From Pseudomonas laurentiana (GTDB taxonomy: Bacteria; Pseudomonadota; Gammaproteobacteria; Pseudomonadales; Pseudomonadaceae), in assembly GCF_014648275.1 (NCBI RefSeq), contig NZ_BMQU01000004.1, positions 1-64,000 on the forward strand: DNA of 64,000 nucleotides. Direction: 5' to 3'. The notes under the pieces were generated by a model. It had not been told where the DNA came from. It did not search any database and worked only from the letters and a program-made list of their open reading frames with translations. A program made the translations under genes and the position numbers. Below, piece after piece: positions 55,939-64,000 of this stretch; the first letter of the stretch is position 1; the number at the start of each line of letters is the position of its first letter.

Positions 55939-57606
55939 TCACGACTTGAGCAGGTAGACGAGCAGCGTCAGGTTGAGCAGCAGAGACAGCAGCGCCAGAG
56001 CGCGCCAGACTTTCAGGGGCTCACGCTCAAGCAGTGGGCGAGGCCGTAGTGCTGGCGACTGTTGGTCGCCCTGCTCAAGCAGCAGCAGCCATTGTTCGGC
56101 TGTTTCATAGCGTTGCAGTGGGTCGGCAGCAATGGCCTGGCTCAGGTTGCGGTCCAGCCAGTCGGGCACATCGGGTCGTAGGCGTGCTGCGCTGGTCGGT
56201 GTGCCAAAGCGTGGCTGCTGAAAGGCCTCGATCTCGCCGTAGGGATAGTGGCCAGTCAGCAGGTAGAAGAGTGTTACGCCAACCGCATAAAGGTCGTGTT
56301 GTGCGCTGGGTGGACAGCCCTGAAAGGCTTCTGGCGCGATGAACGAAGGTGTTCCTGGCAAGCCCTCTGTCGGTGTTTCGGACAGCCCCTGACAGTAGGC
56401 CAGGCCAAAATCCAGTACACGTAGCTGATCATCGGCAAGGTGCAGGTTTTCCGGCTTGATGTCGCGGTGCAGGATGTTGCGTCGGTGCAGTTGGCCGACC
56501 GCCCTTAGCAGTTGGCGGGCCACGTCCTGCCACTTCGCCAGTGGCAGGGGGCCTTCATTCTGGAGCAGCTCGGCCAGGGTCTGGCCGTTGTACTCGCGCA
56601 TCAGGTAGTACAGGTGCTGGCGTTGCCCGGCAGTATGGACCTCGGGGAAATAGCGTCCGGCAACCCGGCGCAGGAACCATTCCTCCAGCAGCAAACCCTG
56701 TTGTGCACTGGGGTCGTCCTGGCGGCTGGCTGGCAGGGTTTTCAGCAGCCAATGCTGGTGCTGGTTGTCACGTACGCGATAGAGCATTGATTGGCGGCTG
56801 TGCGCGAGCAGGCGGTCGACCGTCCAACCATCGATAACCTGGCCCGGGCGCAGGCTGGGGGGTAATGGCCAGTCCTGCAACTGTGCAAGGCTGTCGCCCA
56901 GATTGGCTGGCCCCAGTTCCTCGACACGCACCAGCAAGGCGCTGGCATTGTCCTGGCTGCCGGCACGGTGTGCGGCACTGACCAGTGTGCGGGCCACCTG
57001 ATCCAGATCGGCTTGTTCGCGCAGTTGGGTAGCGATGTGCTGCTCACTCAGGCGGGTCCAGACGCCGTCGCTCAGTAGCACATAACATTCGCCGGCCTGC
57101 AGTTCACCTTCGAGGAAATCCACCAACAGATGCTCATCGAGGCCGAGTGCGCGCTTGAGTACGTGCTGCATACCGGGTTGTTCCCAGACGTGGTCCTGGC
57201 TCAGACGCTGCAATTGACCGGCATGCCATCGGTAGGCGCGGCAGTCGCCGACATGCGCGAGGGTGAACCGTCGACCACGCAGCACCAGGGCGGTCAGGGT
57301 GGTCAGCAGTGGCTGGCCAGCCCCGTTGGCCCGTAACCAGCGATTCTGGGCGAGCAATAGACGCTCCAGGGCCTGGGCGACACCCCAGGTCGCCGGGGTG
57401 CTGTAGTAGTCCATGGCGAGGGCCTGCAGGGTGGCTCGCGCTGCCAGGCCGCCGTCGGCACACTGGCTGACGCCGTCGGCCAGGGCGAACAGGTAGCCCT
57501 TGCAGGCGGCCAGTTCGGGGGCGGGGGTCACCAGGCGCAGTGCATCCTGGTTTTCCTCGCGCGGACCGATGGCACTGGCCTGGGCACAACTCAACTGCAG
57601 GCCCAT
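55939..57606 (-). CDS. Bifunctional PP2C phosphatase / Ser-Thr protein kinase with C-terminal membrane helix
   Basis: 555 residues. The N-terminal ~240 residues are a PP2C phosphatase: GPREENQDA, ALADGVSQCADGG, HVGDCRAY, LLSDGVW and SQDNASALLV. A Ser/Thr kinase follows: LLKTLP (Lys), HRDIKPENLHL, DFGLAY, and TPSFIAPEA. One membrane helix ends the protein (VWRALALLSLLLNLTLLVYLL). ATG 57606 gives the PP2C start; it is 7 bp after the nasA stop. Its position in a nitrate-assimilation operon suggests control of transport or assimilation by phosphorylation. The targets are unknown. Confidence 0.93.
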   Translation of the reverse strand: MGLQLSCAQASAIGPREENQDALRLVTPAPELAACKGYLFALADGVSQCADGGLAARATLQALAMDYYSTPATWGVAQALERLLLAQNRWLRANGAGQPLLTTLTALVLRGRRFTLAHVGDCRAYRWHAGQLQRLSQDHVWEQPGMQHVLKRALGLDEHLLVDFLEGELQAGECYVLLSDGVWTRLSEQHIATQLREQADLDQVARTLVSAAHRAGSQDNASALLVRVEELGPANLGDSLAQLQDWPLPPSLRPGQVIDGWTVDRLLAHSRQSMLYRVRDNQHQHWLLKTLPASRQDDPSAQQGLLLEEWFLRRVAGRYFPEVHTAGQRQHLYYLMREYNGQTLAELLQNEGPLPLAKWQDVARQLLRAVGQLHRRNILHRDIKPENLHLADDQLRVLDFGLAYCQGLSETPTEGLPGTPSFIAPEAFQGCPPSAQHDLYAVGVTLFYLLTGHYPYGEIEAFQQPRFGTPTSAARLRPDVPDWLDRNLSQAIAADPLQRYETAEQWLLLLEQGDQQSPALRPRPLLEREPLKVWRALALLSLLLNLTLLVYLLKS

Positions 57607-57613
57607 GGCTACC

Positions 57614-58825
57614 TCACACCCGGGCAGCGGTGACAGCTGCCGAGCCCCACGTGGTGCGCCAGCGGCGTTTAACACCATGCAGGCCAAACCAGGCCAAGAC
57701 GCCGAGGCTGGCGAAGAACCATAGGCCCAGTTGATAGTCGCCGCTGTGTTGCTTGATTGCGCCCAGGCCGGCGGCCAGAAGGAAACCGCCGATGCCTCCG
57801 GCCATACCGATCAGCCCGGTCATGACGCCGATTTCCTGGCGAAAACGCTGCGGAACCAACTGGAACACCGCACCGTTGCCTGCGCCCAGGCCCAGCATGG
57901 CACTGACGAACAGCGCCAGTGCGGCCACGGCGCTGGGTACGTTGAACCCCACGGCTGCGATGCAGATGGCTGCCAGGCTGTACATCGCCAGCAGTGTGCG
58001 GATACCGCCGAAACGGTCAGCCAGTGCGCCGCCGAGCGGGCGCATCAGACTGCCGCCGAAGACGCAGGCTGCGGTGTAGTAGCCCGCAGTGACGGGGTCC
58101 AGATGGTACTGGTCGTTGAAGTAGCCGGGCAGGGCGCTGGCCAGGCCGATAAAGCCACCAAAGGTGACGCTGTAGAAGAACATGAACCACCAGCTGTCGC
58201 GGTCGCCCAGGGCTTTGAGGTAGTCAGCCACCGCTTTGGGCTTGGCGCGCTGTGGCGCGTTGCGCGCCAGCAGGGCGAACAGTGCCAGGGTCAGGATCAG
58301 GGGTGCCAAGGCGAAGCCAAAGACATTGTTCCAGCCAAAGGCTGCGGCCAGTACCGGTGCCAGAAGGGCGGCAAATACGGTGCCGGAGTTCCCCGCACCG
58401 GCAATGCCCATGGCCTTGCCCTGATGTTGGGCGGGGTACCACTGTGAAGCTAACGGCAGGGACACGGCGAAGGAGGCACCGGCCACACCGAGGAACACCC
58501 CCAGCAGCAGCGCGTGTTCATAGCTGTGAATCCCCAGGCGCCAGGCACAGAACAGCGCCGCAATGACAATCACCTGCCCGATCAGCCCGGCGGTTTTCGG
58601 GGACAGCCGGTCGACCAGAATGCCCATGATAAAGCGCAGGATGGCACCTGCCAGGATAGGGGTTGCGACCATCAGGCCGCGTTGTTGGGTGGTCAATTGC
58701 AAGTCACTGGCGATTTGCACCGCCAGCGGGCCCAACAGGTACCAGACCATGAAACTCAGGTCGAAATACAGGAAGGCGGCAAACAGGGTTGGGATATGGC
58801 CGGATTTCCAGAAGCTCGTATTCAT
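57614..58825 (-). CDS. nasA: Nitrate/nitrite MFS transporter
   Basis: 403 residues with 12 membrane helices. Nitrate-nitrite-porter signatures are present: GVFLGVAGASFAVSLPLASQWYP with GAGNSGT, and in the second half FVSAMLGLGAGNGAVFQLVPQRF with GGIGGF. It imports nitrate for assimilation. The gene is separated from nasT by a 176-base leader that contains the antitermination elements listed at 58878-58961. The PP2C/kinase gene follows by 7 bp. Confidence 0.93.
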   Translation of the reverse strand: MNTSFWKSGHIPTLFAAFLYFDLSFMVWYLLGPLAVQIASDLQLTTQQRGLMVATPILAGAILRFIMGILVDRLSPKTAGLIGQVIVIAALFCAWRLGIHSYEHALLLGVFLGVAGASFAVSLPLASQWYPAQHQGKAMGIAGAGNSGTVFAALLAPVLAAAFGWNNVFGFALAPLILTLALFALLARNAPQRAKPKAVADYLKALGDRDSWWFMFFYSVTFGGFIGLASALPGYFNDQYHLDPVTAGYYTAACVFGGSLMRPLGGALADRFGGIRTLLAMYSLAAICIAAVGFNVPSAVAALALFVSAMLGLGAGNGAVFQLVPQRFRQEIGVMTGLIGMAGGIGGFLLAAGLGAIKQHSGDYQLGLWFFASLGVLAWFGLHGVKRRWRTTWGSAAVTAARV

Positions 58826-58877
58826 CGAACACCTCGGTCAGCATTGCAACGGACGTCGTACCCCGGAGGGCGAAACG

Positions 58878-58921
58878 AAAAAAACGCCGCTGCCCGACCG
58901 GCCTGGACCGGAGGGCGAGCG
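58878..58921 (-). terminator. Intrinsic terminator in the nasA leader
   Basis: On the minus strand CGCTCGCCCTCCGG (58921-58908) pairs, with two interruptions, with CCGGTCGGGCAGCG (58901-58888) and is followed by GCG and seven U (58884-58878). It lies about 50 bases before the nasA start codon, so transcripts would end before nasA unless the hairpin is prevented from forming. Confidence 0.85.
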
Positions 58922-58961
58922 ACGTCTTTGTCGGAAATGTATGGCAACCGCCGTTGGCTAC
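58920..58961 (-). promoter_or_regulatory. Tandem ANTAR-target hairpins (NasT antitermination site)
   Basis: Two hexaloop hairpins in the nasA leader, read on the minus strand. P1: stem GUAGCC / GGUUGC with G-U pairs, loop AACGGC (58961-58944). P2: stem CGAC / GUCG, loop AAAGAC (58933-58920). Both loops have A at position 1 and G at position 4, the ANTAR RNA motif. The 10-base linker is GU-rich. The 3' arm of P2 shares its last two bases with the terminator stem, so the two structures exclude each other. Confidence 0.8.
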
Positions 58962-59001
58962 CTGTGACTACGAATTAGCAAGAGCCGGGCCAGAATGGCG
59001 A

Positions 59002-59577
59002 TCAGCCAAGCAAGTCGCTCATGGCGATGACCTGCTCGGCCACTTGAATCAGTTTCTGCTGTTTGCTCATGGCCTGGCGCCGCATCAAGGTGTAGGCCTC
59101 GTCCTCGTTGCACTGCTTCATTTTCATTAACAAGCCCTTGGCCAGCTCAATTCGCTTGCGTTCGGCCAGTTGCTGGTCGCGCGCCTGCAGTTGTGCGCGC
59201 AGGGCCTGATCGCTCTCGAAGCGCGCCATGGCTACCTCGAGAATCGGTTGCAGGCGGCTGGCCTGAATGCCTTCGACGATGTACGCGCTAACCCCGGCAT
59301 GGATGGCCTGGCGCATGATTTTGGGGTCGTGTTCGTCGGTAAACAGGACGATCGGTCGGGCAAGATCCCGATTGACCAGGACTACGTGTTCCATCACATC
59401 GCGTCCAGGTGACTCGGTATCGATCAGGATGACGTCCGGGCGCACCCTGTCGACGCGCGCGGGCAGGTCGATGGTCAGCCCGGATTCTTCAATGACCTCG
59501 AACCCGCCTTCGATCAGCGCGGCCTTGAGTCGGCCGACTTTTTTCTCGGTATCGTCGATCAGCAGGATACGCAGCAT
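59002..59577 (-). CDS. nasT: NasT, ANTAR-domain antiterminator
   Basis: 191 residues starting MLRILLIDDTEKKVGRLKAA. A receiver-like domain (VILIDTESPGRDVMEHV; PIVLFTDEHDPKIM) is followed by a coiled coil and the RNA-binding ANTAR domain (LAERKRIELAKGLLMKMKQCNEDEAYTLMRRQAM). It binds the paired hairpins in the nasA leader to allow readthrough and is held inactive by NasS in the absence of nitrate. ATG 59577 is chosen because the longer frame lies within nasS. The 14-bp gap after nasS supports one transcript. Confidence 0.95.
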   Translation of the reverse strand: MLRILLIDDTEKKVGRLKAALIEGGFEVIEESGLTIDLPARVDRVRPDVILIDTESPGRDVMEHVVLVNRDLARPIVLFTDEHDPKIMRQAIHAGVSAYIVEGIQASRLQPILEVAMARFESDQALRAQLQARDQQLAERKRIELAKGLLMKMKQCNEDEAYTLMRRQAMSKQQKLIQVAEQVIAMSDLLG

Positions 59578-59591
59578 GGTCGCCTTTCCTC

Positions 59592-60806
59592 TCAGTGCTG
59601 GGCGTGCATTGCTGGCGCGGCGGCCAGGGCATGCAGGCGAAAGCTGCGGGCGTATCCATAAGGGTCGGTGCCGTCCCAGAGTGTTCCGTCGATCAGTTGG
59701 CTGCTGCGCATGGCCGATTCCGGACACGGGACGCCCAAGGCGCTGGCGGCTTCACGGTACAGTGGCAACTGATGAATGCGCTGGGCAACTGCCAGGTAGT
59801 CCGGGTCGTCACGCAGTAATCCCCAGCGGCGGAACTGGGTCATGAACCACATGCCGTCTGACAGGTAGGGCAGGTTGACGCGGCCGTTATCGTAAAGGCG
59901 CAAGGCATGCGGGTCGTGCCACTGGTTGCCGAGGCCATCGTGATAGTCACCCAACAGGCGCGGTTCAATGTGATTGACCGGCGTGTCCAGGTAGCTCTGG
60001 CCGCTGAGCAGTTGCGCGGTGCTGCGGCGGTTTTCGGGGCTCTGCTCGATGAAGCGACTGGCTGCCAACACCGACATTACCAGTGCCCGGGCGGTATTCG
60101 GGTAGCGTTCGACAAAGGCCCGTGTGCAGCCGAGCACTTTCTCCGGGTGGTCTGGCCAGATCGACTGGCTGGTCGCCAGGGTAAACCCCAGCCCCTGCTC
60201 GACAGCACTGGCTGCCCAAGGCTCGCCCACACAGAAGCCGTCTATCCGCCCGGCCTGCAGGTGCGCCGGCATCTGCATCGGCGGGATGACCACACTGTTG
60301 ACGTCCTCCAGGGGGTGAATGCCCTGGCTGGCGAGCCAGTAGTACAGCCACATGGCGTGGGTGCCGGTCGGGAAGGTCTGGGCGAAGGTCAGTTTTGTCC
60401 GGTTTTGGTGCGCGTGGCGCTCCAGCGCTTCAGGATCGGTCACGCCCAGGTGTTGGAGTGACGTGGAGAGGTTGATGCTTTGCCCGTTCTGATTAAGCCC
60501 CATCAGCACTGCCATGTCGGTGGTGGTGCCGCCTCCGATGCCCAGGTGTACGGCATAGATCAGGCCGTACAGGCTGTGAGCGGCATCCAGCTCACCATTG
60601 ACCAGCTTGTCGCGCAGGTTGGCCCATGAGCTTTGGCGTTTGAGGTTCAGGGTCAGGCCATAGGGCTGGGCAAACCCCTGGGTGGCGGCCACGACCAGCG
60701 GGGCGCAGTCAGTCAGGGCCATGAAGCCGATATCCAGGCTGTGCTTTTCTGGCGCGTCGCTGCCATTGACCCAGGCCAGTGGGTGTGCCGGGAATGTAGT
60801 GTTCAC
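59592..60806 (-). CDS. nasS: NasS, nitrate/nitrite-responsive sensor
   Basis: 404 residues from a GTG start at 60806, giving [21 protein letters not shown]; upstream in-frame codons are also open. The protein looks like an NrtA/CmpA-type ABC substrate-binding protein ([46 protein letters not shown]) but has no signal peptide, so it acts in the cytoplasm. It binds nitrate or nitrite and then releases NasT. It is divergent from pyrD. Confidence 0.93.
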   Translation of the reverse strand: MNTTFPAHPLAWVNGSDAPEKHSLDIGFMALTDCAPLVVAATQGFAQPYGLTLNLKRQSSWANLRDKLVNGELDAAHSLYGLIYAVHLGIGGGTTTDMAVLMGLNQNGQSINLSTSLQHLGVTDPEALERHAHQNRTKLTFAQTFPTGTHAMWLYYWLASQGIHPLEDVNSVVIPPMQMPAHLQAGRIDGFCVGEPWAASAVEQGLGFTLATSQSIWPDHPEKVLGCTRAFVERYPNTARALVMSVLAASRFIEQSPENRRSTAQLLSGQSYLDTPVNHIEPRLLGDYHDGLGNQWHDPHALRLYDNGRVNLPYLSDGMWFMTQFRRWGLLRDDPDYLAVAQRIHQLPLYREAASALGVPCPESAMRSSQLIDGTLWDGTDPYGYARSFRLHALAAAPAMHAQH

Positions 60807-60965
60807 GTGATGTCTACCGCTCTGTCGTTCTTGCCTGCTCGAATGGAGACAGGTTGGGTAGAGGTGACAAAGCAACCCATATGCCAGACCAGGGTCGTGG
60901 TGCTGTCCTCTAGCCGGTGCCGCCGCTATAATCGCGGTTTTATTTCCGTCGAGCTAAGCCCGCCC

Positions 60966-61991
60966 ATGTATAACCTGGCCCGCCAGCTGCTGTTCAAGCT
61001 TTCCCCGGAAACCTCCCACGACCTGTCCTTGGACCTGATCGGTGCCGGTGGTCGTCTGGGTATCAACGGTTTGCTGACCAAGGCCCCGGCCCGTTTGCCG
61101 GTGACCGTGATGGGGCTGTCGTTCGACAATCCGGTCGGCCTTGCTGCGGGCCTGGACAAGAATGGCGCGGCCATCGACGGCTTCGCTCAGTTGGGGTTTG
61201 GTTTCGTCGAGATCGGCACCGTCACCCCGCGACCGCAGCCGGGCAACCCCAAGCCGCGCCTGTTCCGTTTGCCTGAAGCTGAAGCGATCATCAACCGCAT
61301 GGGCTTCAACAACCTGGGTGTCGACCACCTGCTTGCTCGCGTGCAGGCCGCCAAGTACCGTGGCGTGCTCGGCATCAATATCGGCAAGAATTTCGATACG
61401 CCGGTCGAGCGGGCTGTGGATGACTACCTGATCTGCCTGGGCAAGGTCTACAACCATGCCAGCTATGTTACGGTCAACGTCAGCTCGCCGAATACCCCCG
61501 GGCTTCGTACCCTGCAGTTTGGCGATTCGCTCAAGCAATTGCTTGAAGCCTTGGCCGAGCGTCGAGAGCAGTTGGTGAATGAGTACGGTAAGCGTGTACC
61601 GCTGGCCATCAAGATTGCCCCGGACATGAGCGACGAAGAGACCGCGCTGGTGGCCGCAACATTGCTGGAATCGGGTATGGACGCGGTGATCGCAACCAAT
61701 ACCACCCTCAGTCGTGAAGGGGTTGAAGGCTTGCCGCATGCTGATGAGGCGGGTGGCCTTTCGGGCGCGCCGGTGCTGGCGAAGAGCACCCACACCGTGA
61801 AGATTCTTGCAGGTGAGCTGGCCGGGAAAATGCCCATTATCGCCGCGGGTGGCATTACCGAGGGGCGGCATGCGGCAGAAAAAATCGCTGCAGGCGCCAG
61901 CCTGGTACAGATCTACTCGGGCTTCATCTACAAGGGGCCTGCGCTGATTCGCGAAGCGGTAGACGCTATCGCCGCGTTGCCGGGTCGCTGA
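60966..61991 (+). CDS. pyrD: Dihydroorotate dehydrogenase (quinone), class 2
   Basis: 341 residues. It oxidises dihydroorotate to orotate in pyrimidine synthesis, passing electrons to ubiquinone. The N-terminal amphipathic helix ([18 protein letters not shown]) is the membrane/quinone contact of class 2. FMN/substrate segments are [29 protein letters not shown] (catalytic Ser), KIAPDMSD and [13 protein letters not shown] 60966 is chosen over upstream in-frame codons lying in the divergent promoter region. Confidence 0.96.
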   Translation: MYNLARQLLFKLSPETSHDLSLDLIGAGGRLGINGLLTKAPARLPVTVMGLSFDNPVGLAAGLDKNGAAIDGFAQLGFGFVEIGTVTPRPQPGNPKPRLFRLPEAEAIINRMGFNNLGVDHLLARVQAAKYRGVLGINIGKNFDTPVERAVDDYLICLGKVYNHASYVTVNVSSPNTPGLRTLQFGDSLKQLLEALAERREQLVNEYGKRVPLAIKIAPDMSDEETALVAATLLESGMDAVIATNTTLSREGVEGLPHADEAGGLSGAPVLAKSTHTVKILAGELAGKMPIIAAGGITEGRHAAEKIAAGASLVQIYSGFIYKGPALIREAVDAIAALPGR

Positions 61992-62000
61992 ACCGCAGGC

Positions 62001-62030
62001 ATAAAAAAGGGCCCCGTCAGGGGCCCCTGG
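62001..62030 (-). terminator. Terminator for rmf, minus strand
   Basis: GGGCCCC-GTCA-GGGGCCC (62009-62026), perfect 7-bp stem. On the minus strand it is followed by six U (AAAAAA at 62003-62008 on the plus strand). It lies 60 bp after the rmf stop and 10 bp after the pyrD stop, and might also stop pyrD transcripts less efficiently. Confidence 0.85.
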
Positions 62031-62085
62031 GCCTTAGCCCGCCGCCCGGATAGGGCTGGCATGGTTAATCGAATTCGATCCTCGT

Positions 62086-62301
62086 TCAGCCAACGGCGTG
62101 AAGTTCGTTGAGTCTATGGATACCCGCAGTGCCGGTCATACCGTCCCAGTTGTCGCCACGTCCCTCACGCCAGCCGTTAATCCAGGCTTGGCGTACCGAC
62201 GGTAGAGTGAAAGGGCAAAGCTCGCGGGATTTGCCGGTGACCCCATATTGGTAGCCACGTGAAAAAGCTCGTTCCAACGGATCACGCTTAAGTCTTCTCA
62301 T
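62086..62301 (-). CDS. rmf: Ribosome modulation factor
   Basis: 71 residues: MRRLKRDPLERAFSRGYQYG, then CPF and VRQAWINGWREGRGD, the classical RMF sequence. It joins two 70S ribosomes into inactive 100S dimers in stationary phase. Basic and small, as expected. Its 5' leader has two consecutive perfect hairpins (62339-62373), which may take part in its growth-phase control. A terminator follows at 62001-62030. Confidence 0.96.
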   Translation of the reverse strand: MRRLKRDPLERAFSRGYQYGVTGKSRELCPFTLPSVRQAWINGWREGRGDNWDGMTGTAGIHRLNELHAVG

Positions 62302-62843
62302 AGGGTGTTGCCCTCACTTGTTGACTGTAATGTCCCGTCGGCCTCGTCTGAGGCCGGGCAGAATCGTTCTGCCGGTATGTGCTCGCTGCCGGCGTCGCGA
62401 GCAATAAGTGTTGCCCCGTTGCGGTGACAACATAGTTTGATTTCTAACCAATGCACGACACACTGTGAATGACCGATTTGTCATAAGGACGTAACCTTTC
62501 ATAGGGTCACAAGGATAAGTAAAAATTTGCTACAGCGATGGAATCTCGGAAAAGGCCGCTATCATCAGGCTTTGCCCGTAGATGTAGTCAGTTGGCCAGT
62601 GCTGGAAGTGACCTTCAGCCAGGCGAAGAAAACGACGAAGGGTCATCACGATTCTTTTGTAACGGATATTTTCACTCTGCGCGGTGAACAGTGCGGTGTT
62701 GCCCTGTGCAGCGGCCTGTTCTTCCGGGTGGCCCGGTACCCTGCTCGGGTACCATTCGAATACTTGATGGAAGGGTGTTCGATCAAACATCGAAAGGGCG
62801 ATGCGCTTGCCCTTTCACTTATTGCTCAAGGCTTGGAAAACTC
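62302..62843. promoter_or_regulatory. Divergent rmf/rlmL spacer (542 bp) with several hairpins
   Basis: No credible protein gene is found here; the open frames have no ribosome sites and no recognisable sequence. Structures seen: CGGCCTC-GTCT-GAGGCCG (62339-62356), GGCAGAA-TCG-TTCTGCC (62357-62373), and nearer rlmL GGTACCC-TGCTC-GGGTACC (62735-62753). The first two lie in the rmf leader. The promoters of both genes must be in this region. An sRNA gene cannot be excluded. Confidence 0.6.
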
Positions 62844-64000
62844 ATGTCGGACCGTTTCGAACTTTACTTAACCTGCCCCAAGGGCCTGGAAAGCCTGCTA
62901 GCCGAGGAGGCGCGTGGGCTTGGCCTTGAAGAAGTGCGCGAGCACACTTCAGCCATTCGCGGCACGGCCGACATGGAAACCGCCTATCGCCTGTGCCTCT
63001 GGTCGCGTCTGGGCAACCGCGTGTTGCTGGTGCTCAAGCGCTTCTCGATGAAGAATGCCGATGACCTGTACTACGGCGTACATGACGTCGAGTGGGCTGA
63101 TCATCTGGATGCTGCCGGTACACTGGCCGTTGAGTTCAGCGGTCATGGTTCGGGCATCGATAACACGCACTTCGGCGCCCTGAAGGTCAAGGATGCCATT
63201 GTCGACAAGCTGCGCACGCCAAGTGGCGAGCGACCATCGGTCGACAAGCTCAACCCGGACCTGCGCGTTCACCTGCGCCTGGATCGCGGGGAAGCGATTC
63301 TGTCGCTGGACCTGTCCGGGCACAGCCTGCACCAACGTGGCTATCGTTTGCAGCAGGGTGCTGCCCCATTGAAGGAAAACCTTGCGGCGGCGGTGCTGAT
63401 CCGTGCCGGTTGGCCGCGTATCGCTGCCGAGGGTGGCGCGCTGGCTGACCCCATGTGCGGTGTCGGTACGTTCCTGGTCGAAGCGGCGATGATCGCCGCC
63501 GACATCGCCCCGAACCTCAAGCGCGAACGCTGGGGTTTCAGCGCCTGGCTGGGCCATGTCCCGGCCTTGTGGCGCAAGCTGCATGACGAAGCCCTGGCGC
63601 GTGCCGAGGCTGGCCTGGCGCGACCACCGCTGTGGATCCGTGGCTATGAGGCCGACCCGCGACTGATTCAGCCGGGGCGCAACAACGTCGAGCGTGCAGG
63701 TCTGAGCGACTGGGTGAAGATTTACCAGGGTGAGGTAGGCTCGTTCGAGCCGCGTCCAGACCAGAACCAGAAAGGCCTGGTCATCTGTAACCCCCCTTAT
63801 GGTGAGCGTCTGGGTGATGAAGCCAGCCTGCTGTACCTCTACCAGAACCTCGGCGAGCGGCTGCGCCAGGCCTGCCTGAACTGGGAGGCGGCGGTATTTA
63901 CCGGTGCACCGGATCTGGGCAAGCGCATGGGTATCCGCAGTCACAAGCAGTATGCCTTCTGGAACGGGGCATTGCCGTGCAAGCTGCTGTTGATCAAGGT
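62844..64000 (+). CDS. rlmL: 23S rRNA methyltransferase RlmL (RlmKL), 5' part, cut by window end
   Basis: 385 codons are visible, starting MSDRFELYLTCPKGLESLLAEEARGLG; the full protein is about 700-730 residues. The THUMP domain occupies about residues 45-160. The Rossmann-fold methyltransferase follows with SAM motif DPMCGVGTFLVEAAM and catalytic NPPYGER. It makes m2G2445 of 23S rRNA; the missing C-terminal half (RlmK) would make m7G2069. ATG 62844 is preceded by GGAAAA. The reading frame is intact to the end of the window. Confidence 0.95.
   Translation, partial: MSDRFELYLTCPKGLESLLAEEARGLGLEEVREHTSAIRGTADMETAYRLCLWSRLGNRVLLVLKRFSMKNADDLYYGVHDVEWADHLDAAGTLAVEFSGHGSGIDNTHFGALKVKDAIVDKLRTPSGERPSVDKLNPDLRVHLRLDRGEAILSLDLSGHSLHQRGYRLQQGAAPLKENLAAAVLIRAGWPRIAAEGGALADPMCGVGTFLVEAAMIAADIAPNLKRERWGFSAWLGHVPALWRKLHDEALARAEAGLARPPLWIRGYEADPRLIQPGRNNVERAGLSDWVKIYQGEVGSFEPRPDQNQKGLVICNPPYGERLGDEASLLYLYQNLGERLRQACLNWEAAVFTGAPDLGKRMGIRSHKQYAFWNGALPCKLLLIK

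Noticed and set aside
62314..62502. A 62-codon minus-strand ORF directly upstream of rmf
   Set aside because: It runs through the two perfect hairpins of the rmf leader and has an Arg-rich translation typical of non-coding GC-rich DNA.
62530..62790. An 86-codon minus-strand ORF in the rmf-rlmL spacer
   Set aside because: No convincing ribosome site, no recognisable sequence, and it overlaps an equally long plus-strand frame; its composition is like that of non-coding spacer.

Overview
The window looks like a chromosomal segment of a fluorescent Pseudomonas, probably of the P. putida / P. fluorescens groups. Several gene blocks match orders I know from P. aeruginosa and P. putida: nadK-phosphoesterase-rhomboid-DUF1315-DUF2797-pepN, the moxR/DUF58/VWA cluster next to gdhB, ppsR<>ppsA, rraA-zntB-crfX-cmpX-sigX-oprF, nasS-nasT-nasA-kinase, and pyrD / rmf / rlmL. 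The spacers carry Pseudomonas REP elements built on 'gcgggcaagcccgctcccaca'. No phage, plasmid, IS transposase, CRISPR array, tRNA or rRNA gene was seen. The only mobile-element trace is the 3' end of a group II intron at positions 1-63.

Layout. 1-9.6 kb: intron tail, a DUF2242 lipoprotein, a 28-residue acidic ORF, an AraC regulator with a membrane-anchored nitrilase-fold protein, FadH, a PLP-dependent ACC-deaminase-like enzyme, cytochrome b561, an ArsB-type arsenite pump without the rest of an ars operon, and DUF1853. 9.7-16.3 kb: a tightly packed run nadK, phosphoesterase, rhomboid, DUF1315, DUF2797, pepN. 16.5-21.6 kb: a YCF48-like propeller protein with an MMPL/RND exporter, DUF5629, and a lactonase-family propeller. 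21.7-27.2 kb: GST plus the SbcCD nuclease. 27.3-33.7 kb: a minus-strand transcription unit of seven genes: thermostable-hemolysin-type acyltransferase-like protein, AMP-ligase, heme-oxygenase-like diiron oxidase (HDO), SDR, TPR protein, response regulator, histidine kinase. 33.8-41 kb: the moxR/bat-like cluster. 41.3-52.9 kb: gdhB, ppsR/ppsA, an alpha/beta hydrolase, a Rieske protein, rraA and zntB. 53-55.9 kb: crfX-cmpX-sigX-oprF, the envelope-stress block. 55.9-60.8 kb: nasS-nasT-nasA-PP2C/kinase, read on the minus strand. 61-64 kb: pyrD, rmf and the 5' part of rlmL.

Two loci deserve most attention. The first is the seven-gene unit at 27.3-33.7 kb. It joins four enzyme families that could build a small lipid-derived molecule to a QseBC/CprRS-type two-component system, and a direct repeat resembling the binding site of such regulators lies in its promoter. 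The HDO keeps a complete UndA-like diiron ligand set. The second is the nasA leader. It contains two hexaloop hairpins, each with A at loop position 1 and G at position 4, immediately upstream of and overlapping an intrinsic terminator. This is the expected target of the ANTAR antiterminator NasT, encoded directly upstream.

Smaller oddities are a nitrilase-fold protein lacking its catalytic cysteine, a VWA protein with a degenerate MIDAS next to one with an intact MIDAS, a GIY-YIG-like core in the DUF2797 protein, and consecutive hairpins in the rmf leader and in the cmpX-sigX gap. All functional calls come from reading the sequence and from memory of the families; no database search was run.
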